Origin: Chitinophagaceae bacterium
GTDB lineage: Bacteria > Bacteroidota > Bacteroidia > Chitinophagales > Chitinophagaceae
Length of the DNA: 38,493 nucleotides
NCBI GenBank assembly: GCA_017882265.1
Contig: JADGPW010000125.1
Coordinates: 1-38,493 of the forward strand
Direction: 5' to 3'
A program made the translations under genes and the position numbers. How positions within the stretch are numbered: position 1 is the first letter of the stretch; each line of letters starts with the position of its first letter. Positions 24,247 through 32,324 of the stretch are shown one piece after another. The notes under the pieces were generated by a model, which did not search any database, was not told the origin of the DNA, and was given only the letters and a program-made list of their open reading frames with translations.

Positions 24247-25266
24247 TTACAAGCTTTGAATGATATGTTCCAATTGTTTTAGTGAAATAGACTTCACTAC
24301 CGCTTTCCCTATTTTCTCTAGCACCACATAATTCATTTCTTTCTTCTCCCGTTTCTTATCCAACTTCAGCACATCAAAAACCTTTTGCTTATTAAAAGAA
24401 GCATAAGTCGGAAGATTATATTTTTCTAATACATAAACTACTTTATTGGTCTGTCTGAAGCCAGTCAATTGTTCCGAAATAAGACAGGCATACGTCATCC
24501 CAATGGAAATGGCCTGCCCATGTGATAATTCATATTGATTTTCCAACGCATGCCCGAGTGTATGTCCAAAATTCAGCAATCTTCTTTTTCCTTTTTCAAA
24601 TTCATCGCGTTGAACGACTTTGGTTTTCAGTATAGCATTTCGCTGCACCAACTCACAAATCGACTTTTGTCTTCCCCGGTAAGTTTTTAAAGAGTTCTTT
24701 TCCAGCTCCGCAAACATCGCCGCATCTTTTATACAGGCATGTTTGATGATCTCCGCAAAACCATTTTCCCATTCTATCCGGGGTAAGGTATTCAGGAATA
24801 TCATATCATGGAGAATAAAGGATGGCTGACGGATGACCCCTACCATATTTTTAAACAGGCCGACATCAATCCCATTTTTGCCGCCTATCGATGCATCAAC
24901 CATGGCCAGTAAAGAAGTAGGCACAAAACCAAACCGCAACCCTCTCATATAAACAGAAGCCACATAACCGGTGATATCCGTAACCACACCTCCACCTACC
25001 CCTACCAGGGTTGTTTTCCGGTCAGCTTCCATTTCAAGCATTTTTTCGATCACAGCATCCAAGGTGGCCTGCACTTTATATCCTTCTCCCGGTTTTAAAA
25101 TGATCGTATTCCAGCCCCTGAATCTTTTGGTGTTCGCATTGTACACGTTCTCATCGGTGATGAGTACTGTTGCATTTGGATTAGTTATCTTTTTCAGATA
25201 ACTGATACTATTGGCGAGATAATAATCAGTTGAAGAGTTGGAAAATTTATAATTAAAATGCTTCAT
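24247..25266 (-). CDS. aroB: 3-dehydroquinate synthase
   Basis: AroB cyclises DAHP to 3-dehydroquinate using NAD and a divalent metal. The 339-residue product starts MKHFNYKFSNSSTDYYLANS; a TTG two codons earlier is rejected. It shows GGGVVTDITGYVASVYMRG (NAD-binding), PTSLLAMVDASIGGKNGID, and the metal site FGHTLGHALE. One base separates its stop from the aroA start. Length is normal. Confidence 0.98.
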   Translation of the reverse strand: MKHFNYKFSNSSTDYYLANSISYLKKITNPNATVLITDENVYNANTKRFRGWNTIILKPGEGYKVQATLDAVIEKMLEMEADRKTTLVGVGGGVVTDITGYVASVYMRGLRFGFVPTSLLAMVDASIGGKNGIDVGLFKNMVGVIRQPSFILHDMIFLNTLPRIEWENGFAEIIKHACIKDAAMFAELEKNSLKTYRGRQKSICELVQRNAILKTKVVQRDEFEKGKRRLLNFGHTLGHALENQYELSHGQAISIGMTYACLISEQLTGFRQTNKVVYVLEKYNLPTYASFNKQKVFDVLKLDKKREKKEMNYVVLEKIGKAVVKSISLKQLEHIIQSL

Positions 25267-25353
25267 GCTCAACTTTCCCTAAAGGATATTATTGAAATTG
25301 ATTATTGTATAGATTTACTGTTTTACGAGTGTGCGCCAGAATGTATAATTCTC

Positions 25354-25435
25354 AGGGAACCCAAACTGCATCACAAAAAATCTAACTAATAAAAGAACTT
25401 GCGAAATAAAAAAAACAGATCGACCTGGGTTCCCT
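25354..25435. repeat. Inverted repeat in the spacer between DAHP synthase gene and aroB
   Basis: AGGGAACCCA (25354-25363) and TGGGTTCCCT (25426-25435) are perfect 10-bp arms 62 bases apart. The right arm joins CTCTTTAGGGGGACAGGGGG, which resembles the palindromic class and reaches the DAHP synthase stop codon at 25454. The mRNA leader of aroB could fold around it. Confidence 0.65.
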
Positions 25436-25453
25436 CTTTAGGGGGACAGGGGG

Positions 25454-26542
25454 TCAGCTATCCATAATCTTTTTCTGGTGATTGATACTCTCCATATGCA
25501 CTGCATCAAAATACTTGGTGATAAATTCTTTGCTCAGCCCGAGTTTATCACCTTTTAAAAAAGCCCGTTCTATAATTTCATTCCAGCGGCTTGTTTGTAA
25601 AATGGTGATATTATTAACTCTTTTATAGTTCCCGATCAACTCGGCCACTTTCATCCTTTGCCCCAGGATCTGCATCAGCTCATCATCCAGTTGATTGATC
25701 TGCTGACGCAACTTCTCCAGGGCTGCATGGTATTCATCAGAAGGAATATCTTCTTTTCTCCAGATAATAGCTTCCAGCATTTCTTTCAACCGTTCCGGTG
25801 TAACCTGTTGTTTTGCATCACTCCAGGCATTATCGGGATCAATATGACTCTCGATCATCAGCCCATCATAGTCAAGATCAATAGCACGTTGGGCCACTTC
25901 CTGCAATATTTCACGTCGGCCACAGATATGCGAGGGGTCATTGATCATCATCATCCCGGGGTTCCGCAATTTCATTTCAATGGCCAGGTGCCACATGGGT
26001 GCGTTACGGTATTCCGTATTGCCATAAGTTGAAAAGCCGCGATGGATCAATCCGATCTGTTTTACCCCTGCCCTTGCCACTCTCTCCACCGCGCCACTCC
26101 ATAGTTCAAGGTCAGGATTGATAGGGTTCTTTATTAATACAGGTACATCCACGCCACGCAATGCATCCGCCAATTCCTGCACACTAAATGGGTTCACGGT
26201 TGTCCTGGCACCTATCCATAATACATCCACATCAAAGGTCAAAGCATCCTGCACTTGTTTGCCGGTAGCTACTTCAACAGTAGTGGGCAGGCCGGTAAGT
26301 TTTTTTGCATGTTGCAACCAGGGCAATCCTTTCGTACCAACGCCTTCAAACATACCGGGCTTGGTGCGGGGCTTCCAGATACCTGCCCGCAACATATCGA
26401 CCCGGCCTGTAGCCGCTAACCGCTGGGCGGTTTGTATTACCTGCTCTTCCGTCTCGGCGCTGCAGGGACCACTGATGATCAGCGGACGTTTCGACCAGGC
26501 CTGCTGAGTAATTTCTTTTGTTGCTTGTTCCGTTGCTTGCAT
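25454..26542 (-). CDS. Bifunctional DAHP synthase / chorismate mutase (AroQ)
   Basis: The N-terminal ~265 residues form a type I-beta DAHP synthase (GPCSAETEEQV with metal-binding Cys27, RAGIWKPRTKPGMFEGVG, IGARTTVNPFSVQ, NDPSHICGRR), which condenses PEP and erythrose-4-phosphate. From about residue 270 an AroQ chorismate mutase follows (LEKLRQQINQLDDELMQILG, RMKVAELIGNYKR), converting chorismate to prephenate. This fusion is well known in Bacteroidota, where the mutase part may mediate feedback control. It sits among aroB, aroA, aroC and tyrA, so the cluster covers both entry to and exit from chorismate. Confidence 0.96.
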   Translation of the reverse strand: MQATEQATKEITQQAWSKRPLIISGPCSAETEEQVIQTAQRLAATGRVDMLRAGIWKPRTKPGMFEGVGTKGLPWLQHAKKLTGLPTTVEVATGKQVQDALTFDVDVLWIGARTTVNPFSVQELADALRGVDVPVLIKNPINPDLELWSGAVERVARAGVKQIGLIHRGFSTYGNTEYRNAPMWHLAIEMKLRNPGMMMINDPSHICGRREILQEVAQRAIDLDYDGLMIESHIDPDNAWSDAKQQVTPERLKEMLEAIIWRKEDIPSDEYHAALEKLRQQINQLDDELMQILGQRMKVAELIGNYKRVNNITILQTSRWNEIIERAFLKGDKLGLSKEFITKYFDAVHMESINHQKKIMDS

Positions 26543-26564
26543 ATTGTAAAGATAATTTTTTATG

Positions 26565-26681
26565 CTTGTCCGCCGAAGCTTTAGCGTAGGTGGATTGTCA
26601 TCGTTAGTGCATCTAACTTCGACTTTTACGTCGACCTGTCCAGCTTTCGGACTGCATCCCCTTCTCGGAGGGGATGCAGTT
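26565..26681. repeat. Cluster of hairpins between tlpA-like gene and DAHP synthase gene
   Basis: Four successive stem-loops: TCCGCC/GGTGGA (about 26569-26593), TCGAC/GTCGA (about 26619-26635), GTCC/GGAC (about 26638-26652), and ACTGCATCCCC/GGGGATGCAGT (26651-26661 with 26670-26680, 11 perfect pairs). The last is the strongest hairpin but lacks a T-run, so it may be an attenuator-like or mRNA-protecting structure rather than a clean terminator. Confidence 0.7.
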
Positions 26682-26694
26682 CTTTATTGGGTCT

Positions 26695-27291
26695 TTATTC
26701 TTCTTTTAATAACCCGTCAATAATAGGTTTGGCTTTCAGATACGCTTCCGTTTCCGCGGTTTCATCAATAGGTCCACCCGCCCATGTCGACTGCACATTT
26801 CCTTTTTTATCAATAATATAAGTTGTAGGAAAACCTATCTGCCCGATCTTTTGAATAACATCCTTCGCATCCGGCACGATTTTAAAATCAAATTTATATT
26901 TGGGGAAGAAATACTTATCCAGGCTTTCTTTAGTATCTGTACTTAAACCAAGAAACACCACATCTTTACCTTTAAATTCTTTTACCAAACGGTTTAATGC
27001 GGGCAATTCTGCCATGCACGGGTGGCAAGCGGTGAACCACATATTGATCACGAGTACTTTCCCCCTGAGATCTTTTGTTTCTATTTTTTCTCCTGAAATG
27101 GTTTTAACAGAAAGAGAAGGCATGGGTTTCCCTTTGATACAATTTTGCCAATCGGTATAGACATTGGCGTTTAAAACACTGTCATTTCTCAAATGCCTGA
27201 ATAATGTATCAAAACATGTTGAAAAACCTCCCTGCCCTGATGAAAGCTTCCAGGAAGAAATAAAAAATAATAGAAATACTATCGTTTTCAT
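26695..27291 (-). CDS. TlpA/ResA-like thioredoxin-fold protein
   Basis: The 198-residue product has a signal peptide (MKTIVFLLFFISSWKLSSGQ), then a thioredoxin fold from about residue 55 with the redox motif ACHPCMAE (Cys89, Cys92) in the context VLVINMWFTACHPC and the cis-proline loop IGFPTTYIIDKKG. Such proteins reduce disulfides in the periplasm, for example in cytochrome c maturation. It lies 10 bases after tyrA inside the aromatic amino acid operon, an unexpected neighbour; a functional link is not evident. Confidence 0.92.
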   Translation of the reverse strand: MKTIVFLLFFISSWKLSSGQGGFSTCFDTLFRHLRNDSVLNANVYTDWQNCIKGKPMPSLSVKTISGEKIETKDLRGKVLVINMWFTACHPCMAELPALNRLVKEFKGKDVVFLGLSTDTKESLDKYFFPKYKFDFKIVPDAKDVIQKIGQIGFPTTYIIDKKGNVQSTWAGGPIDETAETEAYLKAKPIIDGLLKEE

Positions 27292-27301
27292 AAACCCATA
27301 T

Positions 27302-28150
27302 TTACTTTATTATTCTCCGGATCTTATTTGCATTTTCAATCAACTTCATCAAATAGTCATTATCTTCTTTTTCAATACTCTCTTTAAACCGCGTTAACTG
27401 CGCAATATGCTCCTTCAACACATCCAGTACATTCTCTTTATTCTGCATAAAGATCGGCGCCCACATGGCGGGATTGCTTTTTGCCAGCCGCACCGTACTT
27501 TCAAAACCGGCACTGGCCAGTTCAAAGATGGCATTCTCCTCTTTTTCTTTTTCCAATACTGTATTGGCTAAGGCAAAAGAAGTGATATGCGAAATATGAC
27601 TTACATAGGCAGCATGCAGGTCATGCGCTTCGGCTTCCATCTCCAGCAGATGCATCCCGATCTTCTTATACATGGCTTTTACCCATTCCAGTGCATCTGT
27701 ATCACTTTCATGCGCATTGCAGATGATGACGGCCTTATCTTCAAAAGCCTCCCGCACGGCCGCTTCCGGACCACTGTATTCTGTCCCCCACATCGGGTGC
27801 GTGGCCACATACCGCCCTCTTTTCGGATGGGCTTTTATGGCATTAATCAGCAGGCTTTTGGTAGATCCCAGGTCGACCACTATTTGTTGATCGATCTTAT
27901 CCAGTAATGGAGGCAGCAGTTTCAGTATCGCATTCACAGGAATGGCAAGCACGATCACATTGACCGCAGCGATAGCATCATCCAGGGTCATTATTTCATC
28001 AACCAATTCGAGTTCAACTGCTTTTTGTGCATGAGAAGGATCCGAATCGACACCGATCAGTTTAGATGAAAGCTTCTTCTCATGCAACTGCAGCGCCAGT
28101 GAACCACCGATCAGCCCCACCCCGATAATTGCAATTTTTTTTCTTTCCAT
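27302..28150 (-). CDS. tyrA: Prephenate dehydrogenase
   Basis: TyrA oxidatively decarboxylates prephenate to 4-hydroxyphenylpyruvate for tyrosine. The 282-residue product has the NAD-binding motif IIGVGLIGGS (residues 8-17), THPMWGTEYSGPEA with the conserved substrate-binding His, and HAAYVSHISHITSFALA. There is no C-terminal ACT domain. It follows the aminotransferase gene by 150 bases of repeat-rich DNA and precedes the TlpA-like gene closely. Confidence 0.95.
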   Translation of the reverse strand: MERKKIAIIGVGLIGGSLALQLHEKKLSSKLIGVDSDPSHAQKAVELELVDEIMTLDDAIAAVNVIVLAIPVNAILKLLPPLLDKIDQQIVVDLGSTKSLLINAIKAHPKRGRYVATHPMWGTEYSGPEAAVREAFEDKAVIICNAHESDTDALEWVKAMYKKIGMHLLEMEAEAHDLHAAYVSHISHITSFALANTVLEKEKEENAIFELASAGFESTVRLAKSNPAMWAPIFMQNKENVLDVLKEHIAQLTRFKESIEKEDNDYLMKLIENANKIRRIIK

Positions 28151-28162
28151 TTTTATACTTTT

Positions 28163-28318
28163 TGGGCTAAAGCCCTAATGAACATTTATTATTGATCCAA
28201 AGCCAGGAGCTTTGATTATTGAACATTGAATATTGTGCATTGAATATTGTCCAAAGGACTCCTTCGGAGATCATTTTCTCATCAATAGAATATTCAACGC
28301 TCAATGTCCAATGTTCAT
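28163..28318. repeat. Palindrome and paired 7-bp repeat arrays between aminotransferase and tyrA
   Basis: GGGCTAAAGCCC is at 28163-28174. Heptamers ATTGAAC, ATTGAAT, ATTGTGC, ATTGAAT, ATTGTCC occupy 28218-28252. Their complements TATTCAA, CGCTCAA, TGTCCAA, TGTTCAT occupy 28291-28318. The right array covers the final codons and the TGA stop of the aminotransferase gene (28301). Confidence 0.85.
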
Positions 28319-29524
28319 TTTTGCAAGCCTTTCTATTGCTTCTTCGATTTTCTTCTCTTTAGTACACAAACTTACCCGCACAAATTTTTCCCCGGCGCTC
28401 CCAAAGATGCCCCCCGGTGTAATAAAAACACCCGCTTTAAATAATACTTCATCACTTAACACATACCCGTCCTTATGGCTAACCGGTACCCGGGCCCAGA
28501 CAAATAAACCAGCCTGTTCTTTTGAAAAAGCGCAATTCAAAAATTGCAGCAATTCAAAGACCTTTTCTCTTCTTTTCTTATACACTGCATTGATCTCTTC
28601 ATACCATTCTTTTCCAAGGCTCAATGCTTTTGCGGCAGCTAACTGAACCGGCAGGAACATCCCGCTATCCATATTGCTTTTAAAACGCAACACTTCTTCA
28701 ATTCTTTCTTTAGCCCCGCAAAGCATTCCAACCCTCCAGCCGGCCATATTATGCGATTTGCTTAATGAGTTTAGTTCGATCACGTTAGTTCTTGACCCTT
28801 CAATACACAGTAGACTCATCGGGTTATCATTCAGAATGAAACTGTACGGATTATCGTGAACGATGAGAATGCCATGTTTCTTTCCAAATAATACCAGCTT
28901 TTCAAATAATTCTCTGGTGGGTAGCTGCCCGGTCGGCATTTGGGGATAATTCACAAACATCAATTTTATGTTGGCCCCCTTACGGGCTCCCCCTTTAGGG
29001 GAGGCCATCTTTACACCAGCCTTGCTTTTCGAAGACCCGGCTAATTTTTCGAGTTTTTTGAAATTCGGCTCATAGTTATACTTTTCTTCCAATTTATATT
29101 CAGTACATCTTCCACCAGCCAGCTTCACTGCACTACGGTATGTGGGATAACCTGGGTTGGGGACCAATACTATATCTCCTTTGTTCAAATAGGTCAAACA
29201 AATATGCATGATCCCTTCCTTGCTCCCGATCAGGGGTAAAATTTCGGTATCTGGATCCAGGTCCACCCCATATGATCTTTTATACCAGTCACTCATCGCG
29301 GTCCGTAAAACGGGTGAGCCTTTGTAGGATTGATAGCCATGGGCATTCTCTTTCCTGCTTTCTTCCATTAATACATTGATCACATCCGGGTGCGGCGGCA
29401 GATCAGGACTGCCAATACCCAGGTTAATGACCTGTTTTCCCTGTTTATTCAGCTCTTCAATTTCTCTCAGCTTTTGAGAGAAATAATATTCACCAATGCC
29501 CTTTAATCGTTTTGATGTTTCCAT
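28301..29524 (-). CDS. Class I/II PLP aminotransferase with a repeat-derived insert
   Basis: The 407-residue product is a fold-type I aminotransferase of the aspartate/LL-diaminopimelate group: GIGSPDLPPHPDV, GSKEGIMHICLTYLNKGD, VPNPGYPTYRSAVKLAG, HDNPYSFILNDNP, and the PLP-lysine motif SLSKSHNMAGWRVGM. Next to tyrA and DAHP synthase it probably acts on aromatic keto acids, prephenate or a broad set. Residues ~162-184 (AGSSKSKAGVKMASPKGG and following) interrupt the usual path into VNYPQMPTG and are encoded by a palindrome. The last residues MNIGH and the stop lie in a heptamer array, so the C-terminus is also repeat-derived. Confidence 0.9.
   Translation of the reverse strand: METSKRLKGIGEYYFSQKLREIEELNKQGKQVINLGIGSPDLPPHPDVINVLMEESRKENAHGYQSYKGSPVLRTAMSDWYKRSYGVDLDPDTEILPLIGSKEGIMHICLTYLNKGDIVLVPNPGYPTYRSAVKLAGGRCTEYKLEEKYNYEPNFKKLEKLAGSSKSKAGVKMASPKGGARKGANIKLMFVNYPQMPTGQLPTRELFEKLVLFGKKHGILIVHDNPYSFILNDNPMSLLCIEGSRTNVIELNSLSKSHNMAGWRVGMLCGAKERIEEVLRFKSNMDSGMFLPVQLAAAKALSLGKEWYEEINAVYKKRREKVFELLQFLNCAFSKEQAGLFVWARVPVSHKDGYVLSDEVLFKAGVFITPGGIFGSAGEKFVRVSLCTKEKKIEEAIERLAKMNIGH
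28972..29010. repeat. Palindromic element in frame within the aminotransferase gene
   Basis: CTCCCC (28987-28992) pairs with GGGGAG (28998-29003) around CTTTA; GGCCCCCTTACGGG extends it to the left. It belongs to the CCCCTTTAGGGG class and codes for ASPKGGARKGA. Confidence 0.8.
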
Positions 29525-29560
29525 TGATATTTATCTCTGTATTTAATTTTAGTTTTCCCC

Positions 29561-29590
29561 TAACCCTCCGCCAGCTGGCGGGGTTGAGGG
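29561..29590. repeat. GC-rich palindrome upstream of the aminotransferase gene
   Basis: CCGCC (29568-29572) and GGCGG (29577-29581) flank AGCT, embedded in CCCTCCGCC and GGCGGGGTTGAGGG. Same core as at 2022-2043. Confidence 0.7.
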
Positions 29591-29593
29591 TAT

Positions 29594-29624
29594 AAAAAAA
29601 AGTCCCCCGGTTTTGCCGGGGGAC
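29594..29624 (-). terminator. Rho-independent terminator of the DEAD-box helicase gene
   Basis: On the minus strand GTCCCCCGG and CCGGGGGAC pair perfectly (9 bp) around a five-base loop and are followed by eight T residues. It lies about 170 bases after the helicase stop. Confidence 0.92.
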
Positions 29625-29791
29625 CTGTATGTTGATTTTTAGTTGTTTGTTTTTACGAACTTTCAATCAAAGCATCCCCCGCTTCAGTGCATAGTAAAAG
29701 AAGTAAGAATAAACGCGGGTATATGTCTTTGTGATTGTCATACTTAAACAAATATAACGACTGGTAACAGCATATCCAATACCTGCTCAGA

Positions 29792-31486
29792 TTATTTTCT
29801 ACCCCCTCCGCTTTCCGCATCATTCATTCTTATTTTCCGCCCGCGGTAATTCTTCCCATCAATGGCCCTGATCATTTTTTTGCCAGCAGCCGGTTCAATT
29901 TCGATCCAGCTTGTCATTTCCTTCATATCGATACGGCCAAGCACTTCTTTTTTCAGATCGCTCATATCCAGGATAAACTGTAAAAAACTGGCTTTATAAA
30001 ACCCATCTTTGGTGCCCAGGTTGACAAACAAGCGCTGGAAATTTCCATGTCCGCCTCCGCCAGCATCCCTGCGTGCAAATGTTCTGCCCTTGGTATCCCC
30101 CTCCCTTGAAACAGGTCTTTCAAACCGTTCTCTCCTGTCGCTGGTTCTTCGTTCATCTGATCTCATGTTCAGGTCAGCTGCATTTTCATAGTATTTCAGG
30201 AAACGGTCAAATTCCAAAGCAGCTACCCGTTGCAGGATCTCCTCTTTTTCAATAGATCCGAATTTTTCTTTTAAGGTTGGCAAATAGGTTTCATACTCAC
30301 CATGACTGATATCTGCCTGTAGCATTTTATCTATGAAATGGAAGAATTGCTTTCGGCAAACATCTTTTCCGCTGGGTATATCCATTTTATGCACCCGGGT
30401 ATTCAGCATTCTTTCTATCTGTCTTAACCTGTAAATTTCTTTTGGTGTTACAATGGAGACAGAAATACCGCTTTTGCCGGCACGTCCTGTACGTCCACTC
30501 CGATGTGTATATATTTCAGTATCATCCGGCAATTCATAATTAATAATGTGGGTAATGCCCGTGACGTCAATTCCCCTGGCGGCAACGTCAGTGGCTATCA
30601 ATAACTGAATGCTTTTATCCCGGAAAAGCCCCATCACTTTATCACGTTGTTGCTGGGTCAGGTCGCCATGTATGGCATCAATATCATAGCCTTCTCTTGT
30701 CAAGCGCTCGGCAATATCCTGGGTATCCGCTTTGGTGCGGGCAAACACAATACCATAGATACCGGGATTGAAATCAATGATCCGCTTTAATGTCTCATAC
30801 CGGTTGGAATGCTGAGTAGCATAGTACTGGTGATCGATATTGGCAGCCCCGGCATTCATTTTTCCAATGGTGATCTCAAAAGGCTGTTTCATATACCGTT
30901 TGCTGACCTGCCTGATCTCAGCCGGCATAGTGGCACTGAAAAGCCAGGTACTTTGCCGGTTGGGCGTATTTTTCAAAATAAATTCGATATCATCTTTAAA
31001 ACCCATGTTCAGCATTTCATCCGCTTCATCGAGCACTACATAATGAATTTTTTCGAGGTTGATAGCTTTACGTTCGATCAGGTCGATCAGGCGCCCCGGT
31101 GTTGCCACGACGATATGGGTCCCTTTTTTCAGGTCCCTGATCTGCATGGAAATAGAGGTGCCACCATAAACCGCTGTAATAACAATATGGCCTTTCTTAT
31201 TCTTGAATGAATTCAGGTCACTGGTGATCTGCAGGCACAATTCCCTTGTTGGACAAACGATAAGCGCTTGCGGAAAACGGTCGTCTTTATCGATCAGTTG
31301 CAATAAAGGCAATCCAAATGCCGCTGTTTTGCCGGTACCGGTTTGAGCCAGCCCGATAAAATCCTTGGTGCCTTGTAGTAAAACAGGAATGGCTTGTTCC
31401 TGGATAGGGGTAGGTTGGGTAAAACCCAGTGCCTGGATAGATTGAAGTAAACCTTCTTCAATACCCAGGGCTTCAAAACTGTTCAT
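29792..31486 (-). CDS. DEAD-box ATP-dependent RNA helicase (DeaD/CsdA-like) with DbpA-type RNA-binding domain
   Basis: The 564-residue product has the full helicase core: Q motif (FTQPTPIQEQAIP), AQTGTGKT (residues 47-54), PTRELCLQI, TPGRLIDL, VLDEADEMLNMGF, SATMP, ATDVAARGID and HRSGRTGRAG. After an Arg-rich linker (~residues 435-470) a DbpA RNA-binding domain closes the protein (LFVNLGTKDGFYKASFLQFI). This is the DeaD/CsdA layout, acting in ribosome assembly and RNA turnover, often under cold stress. A TANNTTTG promoter element is 14 bases upstream. Confidence 0.95.
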   Translation of the reverse strand: MNSFEALGIEEGLLQSIQALGFTQPTPIQEQAIPVLLQGTKDFIGLAQTGTGKTAAFGLPLLQLIDKDDRFPQALIVCPTRELCLQITSDLNSFKNKKGHIVITAVYGGTSISMQIRDLKKGTHIVVATPGRLIDLIERKAINLEKIHYVVLDEADEMLNMGFKDDIEFILKNTPNRQSTWLFSATMPAEIRQVSKRYMKQPFEITIGKMNAGAANIDHQYYATQHSNRYETLKRIIDFNPGIYGIVFARTKADTQDIAERLTREGYDIDAIHGDLTQQQRDKVMGLFRDKSIQLLIATDVAARGIDVTGITHIINYELPDDTEIYTHRSGRTGRAGKSGISVSIVTPKEIYRLRQIERMLNTRVHKMDIPSGKDVCRKQFFHFIDKMLQADISHGEYETYLPTLKEKFGSIEKEEILQRVAALEFDRFLKYYENAADLNMRSDERRTSDRRERFERPVSREGDTKGRTFARRDAGGGGHGNFQRLFVNLGTKDGFYKASFLQFILDMSDLKKEVLGRIDMKEMTSWIEIEPAAGKKMIRAIDGKNYRGRKIRMNDAESGGGRK

Positions 31487-31499
31487 ATAAAAATTTGTG

Positions 31500-31507
31500 C
31501 AAAAGTA
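31500..31507 (-). promoter_or_regulatory. Promoter -7 element for the DEAD-box helicase gene
   Basis: The minus strand reads TACTTTTG, an exact TANNTTTG, ending 14 bases before the ATG. No clear -33 TTTG is seen. The transcript would have almost no leader. Confidence 0.6.
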
Positions 31508-31594
31508 ATCTTAATGGGGTTGATTGACGAATGTTTTAGGGTCTCCCTGGAAATACTATAGATACTGTAATCCTTATCTCAACTATCGTTCATT

Positions 31595-31679
31595 CTTGCT
31601 TAATCCTTGCTTTATTCATGCATCATAGTATTTATTTTTAAGCTGAAAATGCATTGATAATGCATGGATAATACCTGAT
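31595..31679. repeat. Degenerate 11-bp tandem repeats upstream of the helicase (array 1)
   Basis: Steps of eleven: CTTGCTTAATC, CTTGCTTTATT, CATGCATCATA at 31595-31627, and AATGCATTGAT, AATGCATGGAT at 31648-31669. The period differs from the 7-bp arrays elsewhere. Confidence 0.7.
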
Positions 31680-31791
31680 TGTTGAAAGGTTCATATATAG
31701 TTTATTGATAATTAAAAATTTGTAAACCGGACCATAATATCCATAAGAATAACTCATTCAATATCATAGCTTTATATACCAACTATCTGTA

Positions 31792-31913
31792 ATCCATGTG
31801 TGATCCATGTGTCAACCATGTGTCGAAACTGCTATTTCCCCCTGAAAAGTACATACCTGACACATATGGATCATACATGGTTGGCACATGGTTTGAGCAG
31901 AAATCACGCATGG
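31792..31913. repeat. Paired 11-bp repeat arrays forming an inverted repeat (array 2)
   Basis: ATCCATGTGTG, ATCCATGTGTC, AACCATGTGTC run 31792-31824. The complementary set GACACATATGG, ATCATACATGG, TTGGCACATGG runs 31859-31891, and ATCACGCATGG is in phase at 31903. Bases 31805-31821 and 31875-31891 match as reverse complements in 16 of 17 positions. The remainder of the 838-base gap (about 31940-32205) shows no gene, tRNA or recognisable RNA. Confidence 0.85.
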
Positions 31914-32208
31914 TTGATATATGAATAGTACACAGTTGTTTGATAATTAATGCTTTATGTAAAATTGAGTTTTATCGGGCAATAACCAATTCTCCATCAG
32001 CCTTCTGCGATTCTCGTCTGGCATTTTCTATTCTGACAGCGAGTTGGCATTCTATCTTTAATCTGATATTACTCTGAGGATCCAATGTTTACAATTTTGA
32101 AAGCCAGCCTGTTTTCACAACTTAGGCAGTAGGTCGATTACCGTTGGCCTGCGGGTTTTGTAAAATGTCTAATTAGCCGGAAAATAATGAGATGACAAGT
32201 GGTTTGGC

Positions 32209-32241
32209 AAAAAAAAAGCCATCCCGAAGAATCGGAACGGC
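32209..32241 (-). terminator. Rho-independent terminator of the small lipoprotein gene
   Basis: On the minus strand GCCGTTCCGA and TCGGGATGGC pair (10 bp, two G-U) with a four-base loop, followed by nine T residues. It lies about 85 bases after the stop. Confidence 0.88.
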
Positions 32242-32324
32242 CCCTAACGATTGCTTGCCTTATAAAAAACTTTTAATTAACCAGTTATAATTACAAACAA
32301 CCTGGTCAACCAGTTAATAAATTA

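Noticed and set aside
26651-26680. Strong hairpin as the terminator of the TlpA-like gene
   Set aside because: There is no T-run after the stem on the minus strand, so intrinsic termination is not supported; it is listed as part of a hairpin cluster.
31487-32324. A hidden gene, tRNA or structured RNA in the 838-base gap
   Set aside because: No frame with credible composition, no tRNA-like T-arm and no conserved RNA motif could be seen; only 11-bp repeats, the helicase promoter and a terminator are evident.
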